Below, piece by piece: positions 54,208-63,113 of a stretch of DNA of 64,000 bases (within the stretch, counting starts at the first letter, position 1; each line of letters opens with the position of its first letter). Made by a program: the position numbers and the translations under genes. The notes under the pieces are model-generated. The model was not told where the DNA came from and did no database searches. It was given only the letters and a program-made list of their open reading frames with translations. Where the stretch lies: assembly GCF_003628535.1 (NCBI RefSeq), contig NZ_RBCI01000002.1, forward strand, positions 496,001 to 560,000, given 5' to 3'. Source of the stretch: Flavisolibacter nicotianae (GTDB lineage Bacteria; Bacteroidota; Bacteroidia; Chitinophagales; Chitinophagaceae).

Positions 54208-55455
54208 ATGGCCAGTATCAACCTGATAGAAGCATTCCAGGAGTTTAAGGATGCCGAAAACATTGACCGTCCCACGCTGATGCGTGTTGTGGAGGATGTA
54301 TTCAAAACCCTCATCCGCAAAAAATACGGCAGTGACGATACGTTCGACGTGATTGTGAACGCCGAAAAAGGTGACCTGGAAATCTTCCGTCGCCGTACGG
54401 TGGTCGATGATGATGATGTGTACAACACGCTGGAAGAAATTGAGGTGACGGAAGCCAAAAAAATCTCCCCCGACTACGAAGTGGGCGAAGAAGTGTACGA
54501 AGAGGTAAATTTGGAGGATTTCGGCCGCCGCGCCATCCTGGCCGCCAAGCAAACACTGGCCAGCCGCATTTCCGACCTGAAGAAGAACGTACTGGCCAAA
54601 AAATATGGCGACCGCATCGGCGAGATCATTTCGGCCGAAGTCTACCAGGTGTGGAAAAAGGAAATCCTCCTCCTGGACGAAGAAGGCAACGAACTGATTC
54701 TGCCCAAAAGCGAACAGATCCCGCAGGACTATTTCAAAAAAGGGGAGAACATCCGTGCCGTCGTGAAGAAAGTGGACATGAAGAACAATACGCCGGTGAT
54801 CATCCTTTCCAGAACCTCGCCTGATTTTCTGGCAAAGCTTTTGGAAATAGAAGTTCCGGAGATTTTCGACGGCCTGATCGTGATCAAAAAGATTGTCCGC
54901 GAGCCGGGCGAACGGGCAAAAGTGGCCGTAGAGTCCTACGACGATCGGATCGACCCCGTTGGCGCCTGCGTGGGTATGAAAGGTAGCCGCATCCACGGCA
55001 TTGTTCGCGAGCTGAAAAACGAGAACATCGACGTAATCAACTGGACAAACAATACCCAACTCCTGATCCAGCGTTCCCTGACGCCGGCCAAGATTACGAC
55101 AATGGACCTGAATAACGAAGACCGGCATGCAAGTGTGTATCTCAAGCCCGACCAGGTGTCGCTGGCCATCGGCCGCCGCGGCGTGAACATCAAACTGGCG
55201 TGTGAATTGACAGGGTATAATATCGACGTGTATCGCGATAACGAAGGAGAAGTGGAAGAGTTTGACATCGACCTGGAAGAATTCAGCGACGAGATCGAAA
55301 GTTGGGTGATCGACGAGTTGAAGCGCATTGGTTGCGATACGGCCCGTAGCGTACTGGACCTGACGCCGGAAGAACTGGAGCGCAGAACAGACCTGGAAAA
55401 GGAAACCATCGCTGAAGTGCGCAAGGTACTTCAGGCGGAATTTGAAAAAGAATAA
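54208..55455 (+). CDS. nusA: transcription termination/antitermination factor NusA
   Basis: 415 residues. N-terminal RNA-polymerase-binding domain (about 1-130), S1 domain (about 140-205), then KH1 (GACVGMKGSRIHGIVREL) and KH2 (LAIGRRGVNIKLACELTG), each with a GxxG loop. It ends with one helical region (EELERRTDLEKETIAEVRKV) and lacks the acidic repeats of E. coli NusA, the usual form in Bacteroidota. Controls pausing and termination. The spacer to rimP contains a CTTGGAGCTTGGAGC-type repeat. Confidence 0.96.
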   Translation: MASINLIEAFQEFKDAENIDRPTLMRVVEDVFKTLIRKKYGSDDTFDVIVNAEKGDLEIFRRRTVVDDDDVYNTLEEIEVTEAKKISPDYEVGEEVYEEVNLEDFGRRAILAAKQTLASRISDLKKNVLAKKYGDRIGEIISAEVYQVWKKEILLLDEEGNELILPKSEQIPQDYFKKGENIRAVVKKVDMKNNTPVIILSRTSPDFLAKLLEIEVPEIFDGLIVIKKIVREPGERAKVAVESYDDRIDPVGACVGMKGSRIHGIVRELKNENIDVINWTNNTQLLIQRSLTPAKITTMDLNNEDRHASVYLKPDQVSLAIGRRGVNIKLACELTGYNIDVYRDNEGEVEEFDIDLEEFSDEIESWVIDELKRIGCDTARSVLDLTPEELERRTDLEKETIAEVRKVLQAEFEKE

Positions 55456-55459
55456 GGGA

Positions 55460-55550
55460 GGTAAGACGTGAACGCCAAATGTGAAACAGGAATGCTTGTT
55501 AAAAAAACCTTCTGTTTCACTTTTCTCGTTTGACGTTTCCCCGACCGATA
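55460..55550 (+). repeat. imperfect palindrome between nusA and infB (family 4)
   Basis: GTAAGACGTGAACGCCAAAT near 55462 and TTCTCGTTTGACGTTTCCCC near 55522, with GTGAAACAG / CTGTTTCAC inside. Related to 15650-15780. Confidence 0.55.
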
Positions 55551-55576
55551 AAACGAAGTTTATTTAAAAACAGTTA

Positions 55577-58534
55577 ATGTCAGAAGTAACAACAACACCG
55601 CGCTTAATGGCAGCCGCCAAAGAATTCAACATCGGGAAGGATACCCTGGTGGATTTTTTGGTGGGCAAAGGGTTTAACAAAGACGAGCTGAAACCAACGG
55701 CAAAGCTGACCGAGGACATGTACCGGGCTTTGCAAAATGAGTTTCAGAGCGACAAGGTGGCCAAACTAAAGGCCGTACAGATCGACCTGCCCAAAGGCGC
55801 TGTTAACGAACAAAAAAAGAAGCGGGACGAAGAAGAGGTCCTGCGTTTCCGCAAAGAGGAGAAAAAGCCGGCAACCAAAGAAGCCCCGGCACCGCCTCCT
55901 GTGGAGGAACCGCAGCCGCCTGCACCGGTGCAGGAAGTAGCAGCCGTGCCTGAACCGGTTGCCGCGCCGGAGCCCGCAGAACCAGTCGAAGTGCCGGCAC
56001 CGCAGGAGCAGGAAGAAGTGGTGGCAACCAGGCCCGAGGTACCGGAAATCGAAGGACCAAAGATCATCGGCAAGGTTGACCTTTCGGCCATCGACTCCTC
56101 CACACGTCCCAAAAAAGGCGTGAAAAAAGCAGTGGAGGAAGAACCGGCAGCACCGGCGGCCCCTGTGCAGGAAACTCCGCCGGCACCGGTGGAAGAACCG
56201 GCGCCGCTCGAAGAGTTGCCGGAAACTGTCGTGCAGGCCGTTGCAGAAACCAACGTCATTGACTTGCCGGAAGCCAAAGAAGAAGAGCCGGTCATCGAAA
56301 ACATCAAAGCGGAAAAATTGGAAGGCCCGAAGATTTTAGGCAAGATCGAGTTACCGGTAGACAACGATACCCGTCCGAAACAACTGGACGAAAAGCGGAA
56401 GCGCAAACGTATCCCGATTGAAAAACGCGGACCGACAGCCTTCCGCGAAGGCGGTCAGGCCGGCGGCCAGCAGGCAAGCACAGGCCAGGGCGGCGGCGGA
56501 CGCTTTACCCCGCAGAAAAATGTTGGCGGCCAGCAAGGTGGCGCAGGTCGTGGCCAGGGTGGCGGCGGCCGGTTCTCGCCGCAGCGCCGTGGCGACCATC
56601 GCGGACCCCGCGAAGACCGCCAGATCGACGAAAAAGAAATTCAACGGAAAATACAGGAAACGCAGGCCAAGCTTTCCGGTGGTGGTGGCAGGGGCAACAA
56701 GGCCCTGAAAGCCAAACGCCGCGATCGCCGGCACGAAATGGCCGAAGGAGCCGAAGGCGTGGACAACAAGCTGCAGGTAACCGAATTTATTTCGGTGAGC
56801 GAACTGGCCAACCTGATGGATGTTTCCTTTGCTGAGGTAATCAGTAAGTGTATGAGCCTCGGCATCATGGTGTCGATCAACCAGCGCCTGGATGCAGAGG
56901 TGATCGAACTGGTAGCATCGGAATTTGGCTATGATGTCGAATTCATCGACATGGAAAAGCAGCTGGAAATGGAAGAGGAGGAAGAGGAAGACAGTGCCGA
57001 CGACCTGCAACCGCGTTCGCCGATTGTCACCATCATGGGTCACGTCGACCATGGTAAAACATCACTGCTCGACTATATCCGGAAGGCCAACGTGGTGGCC
57101 GGTGAGGCGGGTGGTATCACCCAGCACATCGGTGCCTACCAGGTGAACCTGCCCAACGGCAAGGACATTACCTTCCTCGATACGCCGGGTCACGAAGCGT
57201 TTACCGCCATGCGTGCCCGTGGTGCAAAAATTACCGACATCGCGGTGATCGTGATTGCGGCGGATGATGCCATCATGCCGCAGACAAGAGAGGCCATCTC
57301 CCACGCACAGGCGGCAAATGTGCCGATGATTTTTGCCATCAACAAGATCGATAAGGACGGTGCCAACCCGCAAAAGATTTACGAACAACTGGCCAACATG
57401 AACATCCTGGTGGAAGCCTGGGGCGGTAAATTCCAGAACCAGGAAATTTCTGCCAAACAAGGATTGAATGTTGACCTGTTGCTGGAAAAAATATTGCTCG
57501 AAGCCGAATTGCTTGATCTGAAAGCCAACCCGGACAGGGAAGCCTCCGGCAGCATCATTGAAGCCACACTGGACAAAGGTCGTGGCTACGTGGCAACCAT
57601 TCTTGTGCAGAACGGGACCTTGCAAAGCGGCGACCTGGTGGTTTCCGGCCAGCACTATGGCCGCGTAAAAGCGATGATGAACGAGCGGAACAAACGCGTC
57701 GACGAAGCCGGTCCTTCTACGCCGGTATTGATCCTCGGTTTGAACGGTGCGCCGCAGGCCGGTGAAACCTTCCGTGTGTACGAAGACGAAAGTGAAGCAA
57801 AAGAAATAGCCAACCGCCGTGCCCAGATCCTGCGGGAGCAGGGAATGCGTGCCAAGAAGCACATCACACTGGATGAAATCGGCCGTCGCCTCGCACTTGG
57901 AAACTTCAAGGAACTGAAAGTGATCATCAAAGGTGACGTGGACGGTTCGGTGGAAGCCCTGAGCGACTCGCTGCAGAAACAGTCAACCGAAGAGATCCTG
58001 GTTTCTGTGATCCACAAGGGTGTCGGACAGATCAACGAAAGTGACGTGGTACTGGCCGAGGCGTCCGATGCCATCATCATTGGCTTTAACGTCCGTCCGT
58101 CGCTGCAGGCCAACCGCCTGGCCGACAACGCCGGTATCCAGATCAAGACCTACTCGATCATCTACAACGCCATCGAAGAGATCCGCAGCGCCATGGAAGG
58201 CATGCTGGAACCGAAAACGCAGGAGAAGATCATTGGTAACGTGGAGATCAGGGAAGTCTTCAAATTCGACAAAGCAACGGTTGCCGGTTGCCAGGTTGTG
58301 GAAGGCCGCATCAAGCGGGACAGCAAGATCCGCCTGATCCGCGACGGTATCGTGGTTTACCCGACTGCCGAAGGCGCACAGGCCGAACTGGGATCGCTGA
58401 AACGTTACAAGGACGATGCAAAGGAAGTGCTGACCGGTATGGAATGCGGTTTGACGATCAAGAACTACGCCGACATCAAGGTTGGCGACGTCATCGAAGC
58501 CTACGAAGAAGAAGAAATCAAGCGCACGCTGTAA
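55577..58534 (+). CDS. infB: translation initiation factor IF-2
   Basis: 985 residues. N-terminal IF2_N helix bundle ([20 protein letters not shown]), then a 300-residue Pro/Glu/Ala-rich linker and a Gly/Gln-rich stretch, a second IF2_N-like part ([20 protein letters not shown]), and the GTPase from about 480: GHVDHGKTS (G1), [15 protein letters not shown] (G3), NKIDKDG (G4). Domains II-IV follow, ending [17 protein letters not shown]. Brings initiator tRNA to the ribosome. The linker length is at the long end for the family. Confidence 0.97.
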   Translation: MSEVTTTPRLMAAAKEFNIGKDTLVDFLVGKGFNKDELKPTAKLTEDMYRALQNEFQSDKVAKLKAVQIDLPKGAVNEQKKKRDEEEVLRFRKEEKKPATKEAPAPPPVEEPQPPAPVQEVAAVPEPVAAPEPAEPVEVPAPQEQEEVVATRPEVPEIEGPKIIGKVDLSAIDSSTRPKKGVKKAVEEEPAAPAAPVQETPPAPVEEPAPLEELPETVVQAVAETNVIDLPEAKEEEPVIENIKAEKLEGPKILGKIELPVDNDTRPKQLDEKRKRKRIPIEKRGPTAFREGGQAGGQQASTGQGGGGRFTPQKNVGGQQGGAGRGQGGGGRFSPQRRGDHRGPREDRQIDEKEIQRKIQETQAKLSGGGGRGNKALKAKRRDRRHEMAEGAEGVDNKLQVTEFISVSELANLMDVSFAEVISKCMSLGIMVSINQRLDAEVIELVASEFGYDVEFIDMEKQLEMEEEEEEDSADDLQPRSPIVTIMGHVDHGKTSLLDYIRKANVVAGEAGGITQHIGAYQVNLPNGKDITFLDTPGHEAFTAMRARGAKITDIAVIVIAADDAIMPQTREAISHAQAANVPMIFAINKIDKDGANPQKIYEQLANMNILVEAWGGKFQNQEISAKQGLNVDLLLEKILLEAELLDLKANPDREASGSIIEATLDKGRGYVATILVQNGTLQSGDLVVSGQHYGRVKAMMNERNKRVDEAGPSTPVLILGLNGAPQAGETFRVYEDESEAKEIANRRAQILREQGMRAKKHITLDEIGRRLALGNFKELKVIIKGDVDGSVEALSDSLQKQSTEEILVSVIHKGVGQINESDVVLAEASDAIIIGFNVRPSLQANRLADNAGIQIKTYSIIYNAIEEIRSAMEGMLEPKTQEKIIGNVEIREVFKFDKATVAGCQVVEGRIKRDSKIRLIRDGIVVYPTAEGAQAELGSLKRYKDDAKEVLTGMECGLTIKNYADIKVGDVIEAYEEEEIKRTL

Positions 58535-58540
58535 AGCCTC

Positions 58541-58567
58541 CCCAGCCCCTCCGGTGGAGGGGCTGGC
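58541..58567 (+). terminator. GC-rich hairpin after infB
   Basis: CAGCCCCTCC / GGAGGGGCTG, three-base loop, then GCTTT. Also resembles the family of GGAGGGG repeats seen elsewhere here. Confidence 0.6.
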
Positions 58568-58599
58568 TTTGCACAGAGCCTGCTTGAGCACGATACAAC

Positions 58600-58636
58600 A
58601 AAGGCTCCATCATTTTACATGATGGAGCCTTTTTCT
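58600..58636 (+). terminator. rho-independent terminator
   Basis: AAAGGCTCCATCAT / ATGATGGAGCCTTT with a short loop and a T run. After it, 58640-58728 holds an 18-bp copy (58668-58685) of the repeat core at 10180-10197. Confidence 0.88.
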
Positions 58637-58728
58637 TTTATGTGACCGGCAGCAGATGATCGATTGCGCTTTCGTTGCGTCGCACACGTCAGGGTTCAGA
58701 GCAATACTGAGCAAGGAATGTGTCTTGC

Positions 58729-60288
58729 CTAAGCTGGCCTTTGTGTGCCAGCCAATCCCCCATTGGGGGGCAGGGGGGCTTGACCAAAGAACTTCCCCAC
58801 AAAAGGTAGCTTCGCCAACTCTTTTCCTTCCACCAGGCCAATAAACCAGGCAAAGATGAAAAACAGCAGGGCGCCAAATGCCCGGTTGATCCATTCGTTC
58901 AGGTGCAGCAAACCAAAAGCGGAATGAAGGCCGAAAAAGGCCACGCAGATCAGGATGTACGCCACCAGCTTTTTCCAGGCGTAAGGCACACGGTAGGCCT
59001 TCTGTCCCCAGACAAACGAGGTGACCATCATGCTGCCATAGCAAAAAAACGTTGCCCAGGCACAGGCATAGTACCCAAAATAGGGAATGAAAACAGCGTT
59101 GATCAAAAGCGTAATCAGGGCGCCGATCAGCGTGATCCAGGCGCCGGCCATCGTCTTGTTGGAAAGCTTGTACCAGATGGAAAGATTGTAGTAAATACCC
59201 AAAAACATGTTGGCCAGCAGGAGTACCGGCACCACGCCGAGTCCCTGCCAGTAAACCGGGTTGGTAATGAAATGCTTCCAGATATCTAAAAAGAGCACCA
59301 CCGCCAGGAACATAAAGCAAACCGTGATGACAAAAAACTTCATCACCCGTGCATAGATTTTTTGGGGCTGCTGTCCCTGTGCGGCGGAGAAAAAGAACGG
59401 TTCCGCTGCCATGCGGAAGGCCTGCACCGACAGGGTGATCAGGATCGAAAGCTTATAACAGGCGCTGTAAATCGCTACCTGGACTTTCGCGGCGCTTTCG
59501 GTTGGCGCCGACGACCACCATTTGAGCATGATGCGGTCAAAGGTTTCGTTGATCATGCCCGCAAAGCCAGCCAGGATCAGCGGCGACGCATAAAGAATGA
59601 TCTCCTTCCAGAGTTTGGCATTGAACCGGAGTTTGAAAGAGAAAAACTCTTTGGAAAGAAACAGGAGCGTAAAGACGGACTGCAGCAGGTTGGCCAAAAG
59701 GATGTATCCCACGCCAAAACTTTTATTGTACCAAACCCCGATAAAGCTGTTCGGATTTTTGGCCTGCAGCGACGGGCATGCCGAAAGGAAAAAGATCGTC
59801 AGGCCAATGTTGATGACAATGCTGGCGATGCGGATAAGGGCAAATTTGCGCGGCTTGCTCTGGTAACGCAGCTTGGCAAATGCCAGTGCGCCCAACGCAT
59901 CAAAGGCAATGATGAAAGCCGCCATGGTCATGTATTCCGGGTGTTTTTCCACGCCCAGCAGGGTGGCCAGGGGTTGCCGGAAAAACAGCAGGATCGAGGT
60001 GAAAAGAACCGTGGAGCCGATCAGCGACAGGGTGGACGTGCTGTAAACCTCCACTTCCTCCTCTTTTGATTTGGAAAAACGGAAATAGGCCGTTTCCAGT
60101 CCGTAGGTGAAAATGATGTTCAGGAACGGGATAGCCGCATAGATGATGCTCATTTCGCCATAGGCCGTTTCCTTCAGCACCGAGGCATTGGTCAGGTAGG
60201 GGGTAAGCAGGTAATTCAAAAAGCGGGCAGCAATTGAAGAAACTCCATACCACAGCGTCTGTCCTGCCAGTTTTTTAATGCCGCTCAA
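58729..60288 (-). CDS. polysaccharide flippase (MATE/Wzx-like)
   Basis: 519 residues with about 14 membrane segments; N-terminus LAGQTLWYGVSSIAARFLNY is typical of Bacteroidota O-antigen or lipid-linked sugar flippases (polysaccharide biosynthesis C-terminal domain in the second half). Moves lipid-linked oligosaccharide across the inner membrane. No glycosyltransferases lie nearby. The last 17 residues (QAPLPPNGGLAGTQRPA) are encoded by repeat family 3, not by the fold, so the natural end was probably near VGKFFG. Confidence 0.9.
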   Translation of the reverse strand: MSGIKKLAGQTLWYGVSSIAARFLNYLLTPYLTNASVLKETAYGEMSIIYAAIPFLNIIFTYGLETAYFRFSKSKEEEVEVYSTSTLSLIGSTVLFTSILLFFRQPLATLLGVEKHPEYMTMAAFIIAFDALGALAFAKLRYQSKPRKFALIRIASIVINIGLTIFFLSACPSLQAKNPNSFIGVWYNKSFGVGYILLANLLQSVFTLLFLSKEFFSFKLRFNAKLWKEIILYASPLILAGFAGMINETFDRIMLKWWSSAPTESAAKVQVAIYSACYKLSILITLSVQAFRMAAEPFFFSAAQGQQPQKIYARVMKFFVITVCFMFLAVVLFLDIWKHFITNPVYWQGLGVVPVLLLANMFLGIYYNLSIWYKLSNKTMAGAWITLIGALITLLINAVFIPYFGYYACAWATFFCYGSMMVTSFVWGQKAYRVPYAWKKLVAYILICVAFFGLHSAFGLLHLNEWINRAFGALLFFIFAWFIGLVEGKELAKLPFVGKFFGQAPLPPNGGLAGTQRPA

Positions 60289-60468
60289 ATAGAATGTTTT
60301 TTAGAGAAAAAGCAAATTTAGGGAATAGCAAGGCGCAAGTAGCACCCGGCGGAAAGCCTTTTGGTGCAAGTCCTCTTTTCAACAAAATCTTCACCAAAGT
60401 GCAAAAACCGGCAGACAAAGAGTTTCTTCAGCCTCGGTCGCTGCTTGCCACCTGCTCTTTCCTGCTCG

Positions 60469-61500
60469 CTATTCCCGGAATCGTGGATTGTTGAGAAAGG
60501 CCGAATCAGAGAGTGTCCGGATGAAGGCCACCAGGGCATCTTCTTCCGTATCTGTTAGTTGAATGCCGTTTGTCAGCAATGGATCCAGCGTGGGACTGCC
60601 GTTCACGCTGAAACGGTAATGTTGTATCACGGTGCGAAACGTGTTGATCCTTCCGTCGTGGGTGTAATAAGAGGTGAATTCCGCATTGCGCAGGGAAGGT
60701 ACACGGAACTTGAGTGAGTCGGTGCGGCTGCCCGAGACCCGCATCCGGCCATAGTCGTTCAGGAACGGGTCCGCTTCAAAACCCGTGTTCCGGTAGCTGA
60801 AATCGGTGAACAGGGGCTCGGCATGGCAGGCAGCGCATTTTGCCCGAAAAAGGGTATACCCCGCATTTTCCTGTGGGTTGAAGACGGCTTCACCTTTGCG
60901 CATCCTGTCGTATTTCGAATTGGCCGAAACAAGACTCAGTACAAACTGGTTCAGCGCTTTGTATAGCCGATCCTCCGTGATTTTTTCGTCGCCGAATGCG
61001 GCCCTGAACAGCGGCTTGTAGGTTTCGTCGTTGCCGATCTTGGCCAGCACGTTGCCAACAGTTTCGCCCATCTCTACCGGGCTGGTAATATGGGCACGGT
61101 ACACGTCCTCCGGTTTTGCCGCGCTTCCGTCCTGGTTGAAGGCGGGATACCAGGCCAGGTTGAACAGCCCCGGCGCATTGCGCAGCGTATGCGAATTGTT
61201 GACACCGTGGCTGCGATCGTGCTCAAAAGTGGTAAAGGCCGCCACCGGCTGATGGCAGGAGCCGCAGGAGTGCACCTTGTCAACAGAAAGGCGGCCATCG
61301 AAAAATAATTTCCTGCCCAGTCGAAAACCTTCTTCCGTCAGCGGGTTCGCCTGGAAATCGTAAACGGGTTGGGGAAAGCCGGCCGGCACGCTGAAGGGAA
61401 TCACGGTGGTCTCCAACCGTGTTTTGCGGCAGCCGTTCAGCAGCAGCGAACCGGTCGCCACAAAAAGAATCAAAGTAAAAATGATGACACGGGATTTCAT
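60469..61500 (-). CDS. diheme cytochrome c peroxidase / MauG-like lipoprotein
   Basis: 343 residues from ATG 61500; a GTG two codons upstream is possible. Lipoprotein signal with Cys in LLLNGCRKT. Two haem motifs, CGSCH and CAACH, with GRKLFFDGRLSVD before the first and RVPSLRNAEFTSYYTHDGRI after the second, as in the CCP/MauG family. Reduces peroxide, or oxidises a partner, in the periplasm. No methylamine genes nearby. Confidence 0.92.
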   Translation of the reverse strand: MKSRVIIFTLILFVATGSLLLNGCRKTRLETTVIPFSVPAGFPQPVYDFQANPLTEEGFRLGRKLFFDGRLSVDKVHSCGSCHQPVAAFTTFEHDRSHGVNNSHTLRNAPGLFNLAWYPAFNQDGSAAKPEDVYRAHITSPVEMGETVGNVLAKIGNDETYKPLFRAAFGDEKITEDRLYKALNQFVLSLVSANSKYDRMRKGEAVFNPQENAGYTLFRAKCAACHAEPLFTDFSYRNTGFEADPFLNDYGRMRVSGSRTDSLKFRVPSLRNAEFTSYYTHDGRINTFRTVIQHYRFSVNGSPTLDPLLTNGIQLTDTEEDALVAFIRTLSDSAFLNNPRFRE

Positions 61501-61546
61501 GGACACTTGTTCGCACTAAAATTAGCGCAGAATCGACCCGGACGGT

Positions 61547-61951
61547 TTACGAAAAATCAGTGGGGCGAAATTTCTTCCGGGCCTGCTTCACTTCCGAACT
61601 GCGTTTTTTACTTTCAACCCGTCTTTCTTTTGCTGCTTTCGACGGCTTGGTGGCAATGCGCATTTTTTTCTTCTTCAGCGCCTGTTCCAGCAACGCGTTT
61701 ACTTTTTTGATCACTTCCTCCTTGTTGGCAAGTTGGGTGCGGTGGGTTTGTGCTTTCACCACCAGTTCGCCTTCCGCGTTGATGCGGTTGGAGAGTTTTT
61801 CACGGACCAACTCTTTTTGTGCATCCGTCAGCAACCGGGAAGTACCGACGCTAAAATAGGCGATCACGGCAGTCTCCACCTTGTTCACGTTTTGTCCGCC
61901 CTTACCGCCGCTACGGGTGGTTTGCAGGTTTATTTCTGAAGAAAAATCCAT
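61547..61951 (-). CDS. arfB: alternative ribosome-rescue factor, peptidyl-tRNA hydrolase ArfB
   Basis: 134 residues from ATG 61951. The GGQ loop is in TRSGGKGGQNVNKVETAV; the basic C-terminal tail (KPSKAAKERRVESKKRSSEV, ARKKFRP) enters the mRNA channel of stalled ribosomes. Lacks the codon-recognition domain of true release factors. Its upstream side shares an AT-rich repeat with the divergent dtd gene. Confidence 0.95.
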   Translation of the reverse strand: MDFSSEINLQTTRSGGKGGQNVNKVETAVIAYFSVGTSRLLTDAQKELVREKLSNRINAEGELVVKAQTHRTQLANKEEVIKKVNALLEQALKKKKMRIATKPSKAAKERRVESKKRSSEVKQARKKFRPTDFS

Positions 61952-62031
61952 TTGCAATTCAAAATTCAAAAGTGAAAAGTAAAAATTGTACCGCAGGTTT
62001 TTGGATTTTTTACGGTTTACTTTTACGTCTT

Positions 62032-62484
62032 ATGCGTGCCGTTATTCAAAGAGTTGGCAAAGCCAGCGTTACCGTCGATGGGAAAGTAACCGGGCAAATC
62101 GGTGAAGGCTTATTGGTCCTGGTCGGAATAGAAGATGCCGACACGGGCGAAGACATCAACTGGCTAAGCGGGAAAATCGTGAACCTGCGAATCTTTGGTG
62201 ACGAAAACGGAGTGATGAACAAATCGGTGTTGGAAACAGGCGGTGGTATTTTGCTCGTCAGCCAGTTCACCCTGCATGCGTCTACCAAAAAAGGGAATCG
62301 GCCAAGCTATCTCAAAGCAAGCAAGCCGGAGGTGGCCATACCGATGTATGAAAAAATGATCAGGCAACTGGAGAACGATCTTGGAAAAAAAGTTGAAACC
62401 GGAATTTTTGGTGCCGATATGAAAGTGGAACTGCTCAATGATGGCCCGGTAACGATTGTGATGGATACGAAAAACAAAGAGTAG
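62032..62484 (+). CDS. dtd: D-aminoacyl-tRNA deacylase
   Basis: 150 residues from ATG 62032. Starts MRAVIQRVGKASVTVDG; active-site motifs LLVSQFTLHAST (SQFTL) and the cross-subunit NDGPVTIVMDT (GP-type motif) are intact. Removes D-amino acids from tRNA. A terminator follows. Confidence 0.96.
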   Translation: MRAVIQRVGKASVTVDGKVTGQIGEGLLVLVGIEDADTGEDINWLSGKIVNLRIFGDENGVMNKSVLETGGGILLVSQFTLHASTKKGNRPSYLKASKPEVAIPMYEKMIRQLENDLGKKVETGIFGADMKVELLNDGPVTIVMDTKNKE

Positions 62485-62485
62485 G

Positions 62486-62515
62486 ACCTTCTTCCTTTTT
62501 ATGAAGGAAGAAGGT
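62486..62515 (+). terminator. rho-independent terminator after dtd
   Basis: ACCTTCTTCCTT / AAGGAAGAAGGT-type stem with a small AT loop; works toward the convergent DinB gene as well. Confidence 0.7.
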
Positions 62516-62533
62516 TGTTCCCTGGTAAAATTT

Positions 62534-63016
62534 TTATTCAGTACCGGAAGCCTTCAAAGCTTTTGTGAGAAAGGCAATCTGCCCCAAATGATAGATGTCG
62601 TGCTGGATAATGCCGGTCAACAATTTCCGGTAAGGATAGGTTCGTTCGCTGACGTTTTGCGCTAAAATTGAATCGTCTTTTTGCTGCAGGAGCCGGATCA
62701 GTTCATCCTGTGTTTGCTGCAGCCGCTTTCGTCCTTCGGGCCACAGGCTTTTGTTGGTGTGATCCAGATTCTGCCAGTCGTTGTGTTCAAAATGGGCCAG
62801 GCTTTTTTCCGACGGCGCCAGGTGGCTGATCACGAATTCACGCCAGTTGCACATGTGCCAAACCAGTTCCAGGATGCTGTGCTGTCCGCTGATCTTTTCA
62901 AAAGCAGCCTGCTCGCTTACTTCTCCCAAGAGTACACTGGCATTCCGGCCAAACCACGGATCGCCTTCCCATGTTTCCTTCAGTTGTTCAATGAGCAAAT
63001 TGATCTCTTGTTTCAT
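62534..63016 (-). CDS. DinB-superfamily protein
   Basis: 160 residues, four-helix bundle. Metal-site histidines of the DinB/YfiT type: ELVWHMCNWREF and the C-terminal TGIIQHDIYHLGQI motif, with a third His likely in the first. The family includes thiol-dependent and unassigned metal enzymes; the exact role is unknown. Convergent with dtd. Confidence 0.9.
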   Translation of the reverse strand: MKQEINLLIEQLKETWEGDPWFGRNASVLLGEVSEQAAFEKISGQHSILELVWHMCNWREFVISHLAPSEKSLAHFEHNDWQNLDHTNKSLWPEGRKRLQQTQDELIRLLQQKDDSILAQNVSERTYPYRKLLTGIIQHDIYHLGQIAFLTKALKASGTE

Positions 63017-63030
63017 CGGGCAAAAATAAA

Positions 63031-63094
63031 AAAGTCAAAATTCAAAAAGAGAGCGTCGCCGTTTCCGGCTTTTTCCCGTTTGAATTTTGACTTT
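63031..63094. repeat. perfect 16-bp inverted repeat
   Basis: AAAGTCAAAATTCAAA (63031-63046) and TTTGAATTTTGACTTT (63079-63094) with a 32-nt loop, in the gap between carB and the DinB gene. A related AATTCAAAATTCAAAAGTG piece is at about 61957. Confidence 0.8.
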
Positions 63095-63113
63095 CGTATC
63101 TGGTCAGTATAAA

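Noticed and set aside
54154-55128. 324-residue frame opposite nusA
   Set aside because: nusA is certain and the opposite frame is Phe/His-rich noise.
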